Shown: positions 45,682-54,388 of the stretch, one piece after another
Numbering within the stretch: position 1 is the first letter of the stretch
Layout: each line of letters starts with the position of its first letter
DNA from: Crotalaria pallida
Taxonomy: Eukaryota; Streptophyta; Magnoliopsida; Fabales; Fabaceae
NCBI GenBank assembly: GCA_037953625.1
Contig: CM075649.1
Span: 72,943,290-73,007,289, forward strand
Length of the DNA stretch: 64,000 nucleotides
Direction: 5' to 3'
Made by a program: the position numbers and the translations under genes
The notes under the pieces: generated by a model
What the model was told of the DNA's origin: nothing
Database searches by the model: none
The model's input: only the letters and a program-made list of their open reading frames with translations

Positions 45682-47484
45682 TCATGCTTTGCTTTTTTTT
45701 TTTTTTTTTGGTATCCAAATGGTTTTGGATCCATTTTTGTTAGTGTAGGGACTTTCACCCTTTTTCATCCAAACAAAATTTCCTTTAGGTATACCATGCA
45801 CTTTAACATAACACACATTTGAAGTATGTCCATGAGTACCACAATAGAAACATGTTGGAGGATTTGAAAAATCAACTTTAGAAATATCAACAACATTTCT
45901 ATGAGATTTACTCTTAGCATTAGTATAACCCAAACCAAACTTGTTTGAATTTTCTCTTTGAAAATTTAACAATGTGCGCAATCTAATATCACCATTTGAG
46001 AAACTTGCAAGCTTATTTTTCAAAATAGCATTTTCATTTTTAAGCAACTTGCAATTCTCACAATCAACCACAATATTCAATCTACTAGCACAATCACAAG
46101 AAGAACTAGCATATATAAGATCAAGAGTTTCATTTTCAAGATTAAGCTCATCAACTTGTTTTTGAAGATCTAAAATCTCTTTTTGATGTTTCAAAATGAG
46201 CTTCTTTCTTTCAATGTTTTTCAAAGCTAGTTTTTCAAGTTGTTCATACATTTCTTCATAAGCATTATGTAACAATTCATATTTAGAAGAAATTTCGGAT
46301 TTAGATTCACTTACATTGCTATCCTCGCTTTGATAACTTGATTCATCATTTGAACTTTGTTCTTCATCATCTACTAGAGTTATCAAGTTGAGACAAGCGG
46401 CTTCTTCATCATCCGATGAACTACTCGATGTGCTTTTCTTGTTATCTTCATCACTATCCCAAACTATGTATGCTCTTTTAGATTTAGAATTTTTCTTGTC
46501 TTTCTCCTTCTTCTTGAGATACTTAGAGCATGAGTACTTGAGATGTCCAGGCTTTCCACATTCATGGCAAACTACACCTTCTTTTGAAGTTTTGGTCTTA
46601 TAGTGTGGGGAATCCTTCTCTTTACTTTTGTCCTTGTTCAACCTTCCTTTTCTCCTTAGAAACTTGTCAAACTCTTTTAACAAAAGTTTCATGTCTTTTT
46701 CATCAACATCGGAATCGGAATCTTCACTATCATCATCATCGGAACTATCTTTCTTTTTATATGCACTTTTGACTCTAAGAGCAAGTCCTTTCCTTGATTT
46801 GTTCTTATCCGACTCTTCATTGATACTTAATCGTCCAAGCTCCATTTCATGTTCTTGAAGCTTTCCGAAAAGTGTTGCTAGATCCATAGCATCCAAATTC
46901 TTAGAATCAACAATAGCCGTTACTTTTGGTTGCCAATTCCTGTCTAAACATCTCAACACTTTGTTAGAAAGTTCACCTTGTAGAAAAGTTTTACCAAGAG
47001 CAAGTAAATGATTTATAATGTGAGTAAAACGCTTTTGCATATCATTTATAGATTCATTTGGAAGCATATGAAACAATTCATAATCACGCATTAAAGCATT
47101 CAATCTAGCTCTCTTAACCTCACTAGTTCCTTCATGAGTCACTTGTAAAGTGTCCCACATTTCCTTAGCACTAGAACATTGAGAAACTCTAAAGAACTCG
47201 TCATAGGATAAAGCGGAGGTAATGATATTCTTTGCTTTATAATCATATTGTACTTTCTTTCTATCATCATCCTTCCACTTATCCTCGGGGATCAATTGTT
47301 CTACACCTTCAACTAAACTAGAGGGGATATGAGGACCTTTTTCAACTACTTTCCAAATTTCACTATCTATGGCTTGGATAAAGATTTTCATTCTAACTTT
47401 CCAATATGCATAGCCTTCTCCGGCAAACAATGGAGGACGACTTATTGAAGCACCTTCACCACCAAAGGAATTCGTAGAACCCAT
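45682..47484 (-). CDS. gag: gag of S-GAG, intact
   Basis: 600 codons from ATG (complement 47482-47484), the only gene of S-GAG. Capsid and nucleocapsid for packaging copia RNA into particles. Order: GGEGASISRPPLFAGEGYAY start (residues about 8-27), UBN2-like capsid region to about 220, Lys/Ser/Asp-rich linker with an acidic run (about 250-262), knuckle CHECGKPGHLKYSC at C306-C319, acidic Ser stretch, coiled-coil-like region (about 410-470), a second knuckle CFYCGTHGHTSNVC at C545-C558, and a Lys-rich tail. The tail is encoded by a run of 17 A (complement 45693-45709) exactly where SIRE gag passes towards pol. Two start codons lie close together; the first is used. An intact frame in a pol-less element suggests that selection or a recent origin has kept it. 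Confidence 0.93.
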   Translation of the reverse strand: MGSTNSFGGEGASISRPPLFAGEGYAYWKVRMKIFIQAIDSEIWKVVEKGPHIPSSLVEGVEQLIPEDKWKDDDRKKVQYDYKAKNIITSALSYDEFFRVSQCSSAKEMWDTLQVTHEGTSEVKRARLNALMRDYELFHMLPNESINDMQKRFTHIINHLLALGKTFLQGELSNKVLRCLDRNWQPKVTAIVDSKNLDAMDLATLFGKLQEHEMELGRLSINEESDKNKSRKGLALRVKSAYKKKDSSDDDDSEDSDSDVDEKDMKLLLKEFDKFLRRKGRLNKDKSKEKDSPHYKTKTSKEGVVCHECGKPGHLKYSCSKYLKKKEKDKKNSKSKRAYIVWDSDEDNKKSTSSSSSDDEEAACLNLITLVDDEEQSSNDESSYQSEDSNVSESKSEISSKYELLHNAYEEMYEQLEKLALKNIERKKLILKHQKEILDLQKQVDELNLENETLDLIYASSSCDCASRLNIVVDCENCKLLKNENAILKNKLASFSNGDIRLRTLLNFQRENSNKFGLGYTNAKSKSHRNVVDISKVDFSNPPTCFYCGTHGHTSNVCYVKVHGIPKGNFVWMKKGESPYTNKNGSKTIWIPKKKKKSKA

Positions 47485-47542
47485 TGCGATTTTCTTAAAG
47501 GATCTTTACGAAAAAGCTCTTATGCTCGTGTCTTTCGACCGA

Positions 47543-47554
47543 GCTCTGATACCA
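47543..47554 (-). other. Primer binding site, initiator tRNA-Met (S-GAG)
   Basis: Complement reads TGGTATCAGAGC, 2 bp inside the 5' LTR (LTR end ...CCTCA, then AT). Confidence 0.92.
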
Positions 47555-47556
47555 AT

Positions 47557-49151
47557 TGAGGAAACCGCAATTGGTGGTTGGAGAGACTTAGGAACCCTAG
47601 GAAAACACCTAGAAGGGGGGGTTGAATAGGTGTTGAAGCTACCTTGAAAGATTTTCGAACGAAACAAATCTAAACAATCAAAACAAATGATTTTTGCAAA
47701 TTCTACAGCACTTAATCGATTAACCTGCAATTTACTCGAGTAGTACTCGATTAAACTTGAACTTAATCGATTAAATATGACAGAAAACAGAAAAATCAAT
47801 TTTTCATTCGAATACGAAAATCAATCAATTCACATGCAAGATCAGAGATTCAGCGGAAATGATTAACACCTATATTCTTATTGATTAACCTAGTTATGAA
47901 AATGATTTTCCCTTTATCAATTTGAACAATCAAAGATTCAATTCAATCAATTATGAAAATCAATATTTCTAGGTTTTCAACCAAGAACGCAATCAAATGA
48001 CTTGAATATAAAGAGTAAGGGTTTAGAGATACGACACAGTGATTTATCCTGGTTCACTTTCATCCACTTGAAAGCTACATCCAGTCCCCTCTTCAACCAA
48101 GAGAGATTCTTCACTAGGAGGAATTAGAGTTCTCAAATTACAAGTGATTGCCTCACAAGACTCCCTTCTTGCTAGCTTACAAGAGATAACCGACACCCTT
48201 GCCTTGTAATCCTATTGATCTTCTCTCTAATCTAACCTCTACCCCTTGTTGATAATCGACACAACAAGTCTTCAATTGCTTGATGATAAACCACACACCA
48301 AGGCTTCACTTGCTTGATTCACAACCAAGACTTCTTCTTCTTCTTCAATAAGAATGCACTTGCTTGATGATAAAATCGACACACCAAGACTTCTTGTTTG
48401 TTGTAGTGGCTTGCCTTCTTGCAAAGATTACAACACAATAGAAAACACAAAACAATCCTATGAATCTCAATCAAGAGTTATGACAATTCACCATAAGAGA
48501 TTCAAAGGTTCTTGATCAAAGAATATAAAAATATGAGAACTTTGATCTTTAGAAAAAGAGAGAGAATAGAGTGGCTTGATTCTTTGTAAAACTTGTATGA
48601 AAATGATTCTATCTCATCACAAATAATAGGAAAAGGTTTATATAGAATACCCAAAAGTTGTAGCACTTGAAAACTGTTTTTGAGAAGTGAAAAACGTATT
48701 TTAAAAATCAGTTCAGCAGTACTTAATCGATTAAGCAAGTCGTGTACTCGAGTAGTACTCGATTAAGTTATCACTTAATCGATTAAGTTGGTACTGTACA
48801 TGTTCAAAACTTGTTTTCTCAAAATCCAACCTTTCCTTTAAAACCTTTAAGCCACCTATTGAGTCTAGATTAAGTGAAAACTCAAATTATGATTTAATCA
48901 TGACTTATGAATGAGATTCACTACCCTCTATAATAATCTACCCAAATAAAAAAACCTATGAAGCTTGAGAGGCAAAAGATAAAAGAAATACAAATACACT
49001 CAAACTTAGGTCTTCATGAGCTTGCTTTCTCTCTTCTTCATTTGATGTTTGTTGTTGCTTGTTGAGCTTGAAACTTGATCAACACTTGTAGCTTGTTCAA
49101 AAACACTTTGTCATTATCAAAACATTCATCATGTTCATCATGGAACTAACA
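47557..49151 (-). repeat. 5' LTR of S-GAG
   Basis: 1595 bp, minus orientation. Palindromes upstream of the TATA box (48786-48723) and a second set near the LTR end (about 47777-47711: TTAATCGATTAA twice, one CTCGAG). Confidence 0.93.
48637..48786 (-). promoter_or_regulatory. Probable S-GAG promoter: TTAATCGATTAA and CTCGAG upstream of TATA box
   Basis: On the minus strand TTAATCGATTAA (48775-48786), CTCGAG (48747-48752) and TTAATCGATTAA (48723-48734) are followed about 80 bp later by TATATAAA (complement 48637-48644). The same set is at about 44514-44365 in the 3' LTR. Position in U3 supports a promoter. Confidence 0.65.
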
Positions 49152-52140
49152 ATAACTTCACTATTTTCAAAATGTTTCAAATCTTTTGATGATGAAATTC
49201 GTCTTTGGCATAGACGAATTGCTCGTGTGAATGTGAATCAATTAAACAAACTTTTGCGAAAAGATTTAGTGATTGGTTTGCCTAAACTAAACTTTAAGCT
49301 TGATGGCATTTGTGACTCTTGTCAAAAGTGCAAGCAAGTTAAAAGTTCTTTTAAACCTAAAAATGTGATAAGCACAACAAAGCCTTTGGAGCTAATCCAT
49401 ATGGATTTGTTTGGCCCTTCACAAATTAAAAGTTTAGGTGGCAATTACTATGGATTTGTTTTAGTAGACGATTTTACTAGATTCACATGGACTTTATTTT
49501 TATCCGCAAAAAGTGAAGTTTATAAATGTTTTAAAAAGTTTGCCAAACTCATCCAAAATCAACTAAGTTTGAAAATTGTGTCTATTAGAAGTGACCACGG
49601 AGGTGAGTTTGAAAACACTAGGATTGATGCGTTTTGTGATAAGTTCGGTATTGATCATCAATTTTCGGCCCCTAGGACTCCGGAGCAAAACGGAGTTGTA
49701 GAAAGGAAAAATAGAATATTAGTGGAACTTGCTCGTACTATGTTGAAAGAATCAAATGTTCCTAAATATTTTTGGGCCGATGCGGTAAACACTGCTTGTT
49801 ATGTGCTTAATAGGGTTCTTATTCGTCCGCATTTAAATAAAACACCTTATGAACTTTTAAAAGGGCGAAAGCCAAATATTTCACATTTTCATGTTTTTGG
49901 GTGTAAGGTGTTTGTTTTAAATAACGGAAAGGAACCGGTCGGCAAGTTTGACTCCAAAGCCGACGAAGGCATATTCATAGGTTATTCAACTCATAGCAAA
50001 GCATATAGAGTCTACAATAAAAGAACATTAACCGTTGAGGAATCCGTGCATGTTGTATTTGATGAATCTTCGAAAGGAGATTGTGTTGTCTCTTGTGATG
50101 ATGATAATATAGGTACATTTTTGGATCATGAGAAGTCAACACCACAACAAATGGAAGAGAATCAAATTGAAGATGGAGAGGTGCAAGCACAAGATAAAGA
50201 CTTAGCACAAGAGATTCAATCTCAATTACCAATAGCTTGGAAATCAAACAAAAATCATCCGATTTCTAACATCTTAGGTGACATTGCGAAGGGAGTGGTA
50301 ACCCGACGCACTTTAAATAATTTTTGTTATTATGTTGCCTTTGTATCTCAAATAGAACCTAAGAGTATCAAAGAGGCTCTTCAAGATGATCATTGGATTA
50401 TGGCCATGCAAGAAAAATTAAATCAATTTGAAAGAAACCAAGTTTGGGAGCTTGTGCCAAAACCTGATGATCGTCCTGTAATTGGTACTCGGTGGATCTA
50501 TAGGAATAAGTTAGATGAATCGGGTATTATTGTTAGGAATAAAGCTAGGTTGGTAGCACAAGGTTATAGTCAAGAAGAAGGAATCGATTACGATGAGACA
50601 TATGCTCCCGTTGCTAGACTAGAAGCTATTCGTATTCTTCTCGCTTTTGCTTCGATAATGAATTTTAAATTGTATCAAATGGATGTTAAGAGCGCCTTTC
50701 TTAACGGATACATTCAAGAGGAAGTTTACGTGTCACAACCTCCCGGATTCGAGAGTTTTGAGCATCCGGACTACGTTTTCAAACTGAAAAAGGCTTTGTA
50801 CGGTTTGAAACAAGCTCCTAGAGCTTGGTACGACCGACTAAGCAATTTTTTATTACAAAAAGGTTTTAAACGAGGCACTGTTGACACTACACTTTTTATT
50901 GAACGTTCCGGTAAGGATATTTTATTGGTTCAAATATATGTTGACGATATTATATTTGGTGCTACTAACGATAACTTGTGTAAGAAGTTTTCAGACTTGA
51001 TGCAAAGCGAATTTGAGATGTCGATGATGGGAGAGCTTACATTCTTTCTTGGCCTTCAAATAAAGCAGCTTAATGATGGCATTTATATTCATCAGAGTAA
51101 ATATTGTAGAGAGCTTCTCAAACGTTTTGGGATGGATTCGTGCAAATCCGCTTCTACAGCAATGAGCGTTGCATGCTACCTAGATCAAGATGAGGCTGGA
51201 AAAGCGGTAGAGGTAACGAAGTATCGTGGTATTATTGGTAGTTTGTTATACTTAACTGCATCTAGGCCTGACATCATGTTTAGTGTATGTATGTGTGCAC
51301 GTTTTCAAGCAAAACCGAAAGAGTCGCATCTAACTGCTGTCAAAAGAATAATGAAATACTTAAAGGGTACAATGAATACTGGACTTTATTATCCTAGGGA
51401 TGCTTTTCTAAAACTTATAGGTTATTCGGACTCTGACTTTGCCGGTTGTAAAGTTGAGCGAAAAAGTACAAGCAGAACATGCCATTTAATTGGTAATTCA
51501 CTTGTATCGTGGTTTTCCAAAAAGCAAAACTGTGTTGCTTTATCAATCGCGGAGGCCGAATACATAGCTGCAGGTAGTTGTTGTGCACAACTTTTATGGA
51601 TGAAACAACAATTATCTGACTTTGGTTTAAATTTGACAAAAATCCCTATAAAGTGTGATAACACTTCGGCAATTAATTTGACTAAAAATCTAGTATTACA
51701 CTCAAGGACAAAGCATATTGAAATTAGGCATCACTTTTTGAGAGAACATGTTCAAAAAGGTGATTGTGTTATTGAGTTTGTTCAAACTTCGGATCAATTA
51801 GCTGATATCTTTACAAAACCATTACCAAGGGACACATTTTATAAAATTCGAAGAGAACTTGGTATTTTTGATGAATCAACTATTAGCTAATTGTATTTGA
51901 TGCTTTTCGAAATCACCTTCAAGCCTATTTCAATGTGATTTTTATTTTGAGTTGTTGTATCTTATTAAAGTGTTTCTTATTTTTTGTGATATGTAGTTAT
52001 GTGTGTATGTTTTCTATAATATGTTAATTGCTTTATTTGTATGTGTGTTACTTGCTAAATGCTAAGTGTTTCTATGTGGTTGTGCATGAAAAATGTTTTT
52101 GCATAAAAAATTTGAAATTTTTTAAAAATTCTGGACAGTT

Positions 52141-52384
52141 CACTCGAGTAACAGATATTTCACTCGAGTAATTTTAAAATCTCTTTCGTATTACTCGAGT
52201 AATTCTGTTTGTCACTCAATTAATTTTAAAATGACTTTCGTATCACTCGATTAGTTCATCCATCACTCGAGTAAAATTTTTTAATCTTCGGCATACTCGA
52301 GTAACATTTCTTTTCACTCGATTACTGCTCGAATCACTCGAGTAACGCATGAACATCACTCGAGTAACTTACGTGATTTTAAAA
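52141..52384 (+). promoter_or_regulatory. ACTCGAGT cluster before the env-like gene, candidate internal promoter
   Basis: Seven CTCGAG palindromes plus three ACTCGATT/ACTCAATT variants lie between the pol stop (51890) and the env-like ATG (52648), followed by TTTTAAAA (52377-52384) and a C/T-rich leader. This repeats the U3 layout of the same element (39787-39952). It could drive a separate env-like mRNA. Inference. Confidence 0.45.
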
Positions 52385-52647
52385 TCTGAACTGTTGAAAA
52401 CTGCATCATTTTTCACGTTTCTTTCTCTCTCTTGTTCGTATTTCTCTCTTCTCTCTCATATGGTTCTTCATCAAATCATCATTTTCAGCCACAAAACTTA
52501 ACAAATCATACAAATTTCTTCCATATTTCATCATTATATCATCATTTCTACTCATTTCATTCATCAATTTCACCAATTATATCCAAAATCCGAAAATTGC
52601 CAATCCAAAACCCTAACCCCAAAACCGAATCTGAACTTTCTGAATCA

Positions 52648-53844
52648 ATGGCTTCTTCCTCACAATCTCAACCTCCTCGAAAGAAAGCAAAGCAAGGAGC
52701 AGGCCGTAACGACCCTTGGTTTTCTGGAATCAACCGAGACTTGCGGGAACCGACATTTATCAATCGCTCTTTTGGTCTTACACGGTATGTTAAGTTTGCT
52801 TGGTTGCATAAGGAGCAATTTCCATTTGTAGAGGATTTAGAATTTCAGAATTTGAAGAGGTTTTTAGAATTTGAGACTCATTATTACCCTAGGCTTGTCA
52901 GACAATTTTATCAGAATTTTACTAAGCTAGATGGTGAGTATCAAACAATGGTTAGAGGACATCATTTTGTTATAAAGCCTGAAGATTTGACAATGTTGTT
53001 TGGTTTAGAAAACAAGGGAACTTTTATTGGTGATGATGACTGTCTGGATTTGGATGTGGATACTAATAAGATTTATACTGATTTGTTGCGTACTGGTGAA
53101 TCTTGGAGTGATAGGTCTACTAGAACTGTATCACCTTTGCATGCTGTGGATATAGTGCTCATGTACATTGTTTCTTATTGTTTGATTCCAAAATGCAATC
53201 AAAATTATGCACAATTGGGAGATGATGATCTTATTTTGTTTCATGGGATCAAAAAGAGATATGAGATGAATTGGAATAAAATGTTTTTAGCTCGTATGGA
53301 AGCTGCTGCTCAATCTCCTCCTACCCAATTCTTGCCATATCCTATGCATGTTACCAAAATCATGAGGTATTACCGTGTTCCAATCCCTGATGATGAGCCA
53401 GCTGTGACGGAAAAGAAAAATAACTGGTGTCTTAATGATTCACACATTAGTTATATGAAAATTGCTTGGCATAGGGAAAGTCGCACTTGGTTATGGAAAT
53501 CACAGATTAAGGAAATGGCTGAAGCTGCAAAGGCTGCAAGAGCTTCGGGTTCTAGGAAAAGGACTTTACTTGGTGATAGGGCTGGTGCATCTTCTTCTGC
53601 TCCTCCTTCTTCTACTGATCCGATGAATACTGATCGTGTTGAGGACTATATAAATTTGGACAATCTTGGTACTCCATTTGATGCACAGGCTGCTCATGAG
53701 TCATTGGTTGAACACATCAATGCTCAATTCACTCAGTTGGAAATGAGACAGGATGTGAAGAATATTGCCATGGAGCATCGTTTAATGGATTATATGTCTG
53801 GCCTCTTTTCTCACCATTTCCCTCCTCCTCCATCTGATTCCTAG
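52648..53844 (+). CDS. SIRE env-like / plant-transposon ORF
   Basis: 398 codons from ATG (MASSSQSQPPRKKAKQ). The frame is open upstream to 52432 but without an ATG. The basic PRKKAKQ near the N terminus could be a nuclear-localisation signal. The middle (about residues 30-250; FEDLEFQ-like FVEDLEFQNLKRF, LVRQFYQNF, a CLIPKCNQ stretch) resembles the conserved plant transposon-encoded domain found in the ORF after pol of SIRE and Athila elements. I see no signal peptide and no convincing transmembrane segment, so the envelope label is positional only. The C terminus has a Ser/Ala-rich linker, then a helical stretch, and ends with PPPPSD. The frame is intact. Function unknown. Confidence 0.75.
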   Translation: MASSSQSQPPRKKAKQGAGRNDPWFSGINRDLREPTFINRSFGLTRYVKFAWLHKEQFPFVEDLEFQNLKRFLEFETHYYPRLVRQFYQNFTKLDGEYQTMVRGHHFVIKPEDLTMLFGLENKGTFIGDDDCLDLDVDTNKIYTDLLRTGESWSDRSTRTVSPLHAVDIVLMYIVSYCLIPKCNQNYAQLGDDDLILFHGIKKRYEMNWNKMFLARMEAAAQSPPTQFLPYPMHVTKIMRYYRVPIPDDEPAVTEKKNNWCLNDSHISYMKIAWHRESRTWLWKSQIKEMAEAAKAARASGSRKRTLLGDRAGASSSAPPSSTDPMNTDRVEDYINLDNLGTPFDAQAAHESLVEHINAQFTQLEMRQDVKNIAMEHRLMDYMSGLFSHHFPPPPSDS

Positions 53845-54388
53845 ACCTGTGGATGCTGATGATGTTTTGCTGATTGTTTTCTGTTTCATGTTTCATATGC
53901 ATATTTCTGACTATGTTATGTTTATGTTTCTGTTTCATGTTTATGACTCGTTTGCTACTATGTTTTCGGGCCTTGTGTATGGTCTAGTTTGGTTAGTTTC
54001 GTTTGATTATTTGCTATGGTTGATGTCTTTTTGCTTTACACTATGATTCGCTGCATCGTATGATACTCTGATATTATGGATTATGGTGCTATATTCGTTG
54101 TGCGTTTATATTCGTTGTGGCACTATTGTGGTTTATTTTGGTATTGTCTTTATTGTTATATTTTTTTTATACCATTGTGAACTACTTACCTTCAACTTTT
54201 GGCAAAGGACTTTTCTCAACTTTCTTAACTTTTTAATGATGCCAAAAGGGGGAGAATATTTTGTTGATGTTGTTCTTGTAGGTTAAGTTTTATTATATTT
54301 TTCCTAGGTGTTTTACATTTAGGGGGAGTATGTTAAAACTTAGTACTTAATTGAAAAGGAGGTTTGTCATCATCAAAAAGGGGGAGTT
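53845..54388 (+). other. SIRE 3' noncoding region and polypurine tract
   Basis: T-rich region without a supported gene (the open stretch at 54083-54286 is low-complexity). AAAAAGGGGGAGTT at 54375-54388 is the PPT; similar tracts (AAAAGGGGGAG near 54245, TTAGGGGGAG near 54319) precede it, so there are three purine tracts. Confidence 0.75.

Larger units (their letters stand above)
43285..49151 (-). mobile_element. S-GAG: gag-only non-autonomous SIRE derivative
   Basis: 5867 bp in minus orientation inside SIRE pol, TSD ATAAC at 43280-43284 and 49152-49156. Two 1595-bp LTRs (minus ends TGTTAGTTCC and GGTTTCCTCA) differ at about two bases, so insertion is very recent. The internal 2.7 kb holds one intact 600-codon gag and an 800-bp noncoding tail rich in CAATTG; there is no protease, integrase or RT. 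PBS (complement 47543-47554) and PPT (complement 44880-44894) are intact. The LTR shares the AGAGGGGACTGGA...GTGAACCAGGATAAATC block with SIRE, so it derives from a SIRE relative. The design matches elements described as TR-GAG. Confidence 0.92.
42914..51890 (+). pseudogene. pol: SIRE pol, split by S-GAG
   Basis: The coding pieces are about 42914-43284 and 49157-51890; the frames join correctly once S-GAG and one ATAAC are removed. Piece 1: WYLDSGCSRHMTGD, the copia protease/GAG-pre-integrase start with catalytic DSG. Piece 2: integrase finger beginning LWHRR, in which the usual LGH is IAR so the second zinc His is lost, with CDSCQKC intact; integrase core D at 49404, D at 49593, E at 49701 (X35 spacing); RT from about 50470 with YVDD at 50937-50948; RNase H with SDSDFAG and the AEAEY motif (about 51424-51570); stop at 51888-51890. 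A TAG precedes the first piece at 42911-42913. Integrase is probably impaired besides the split. Confidence 0.88.

Noticed and set aside
18646..47554. tRNA genes suggested by TGGTATCAGAGC
   Set aside because: These 12-mers are primer binding sites next to LTRs; no cloverleaf surrounds them.
52432..52647. Upstream extension of the env-like ORF
   Set aside because: The frame is open but begins at TTG with no ATG before 52648, and the stretch is a C/T-rich leader.
54083..54286. 67-codon open frame after the env-like gene
   Set aside because: Low-complexity hydrophobic frame in T-rich DNA just before the PPT; no homology recognised.
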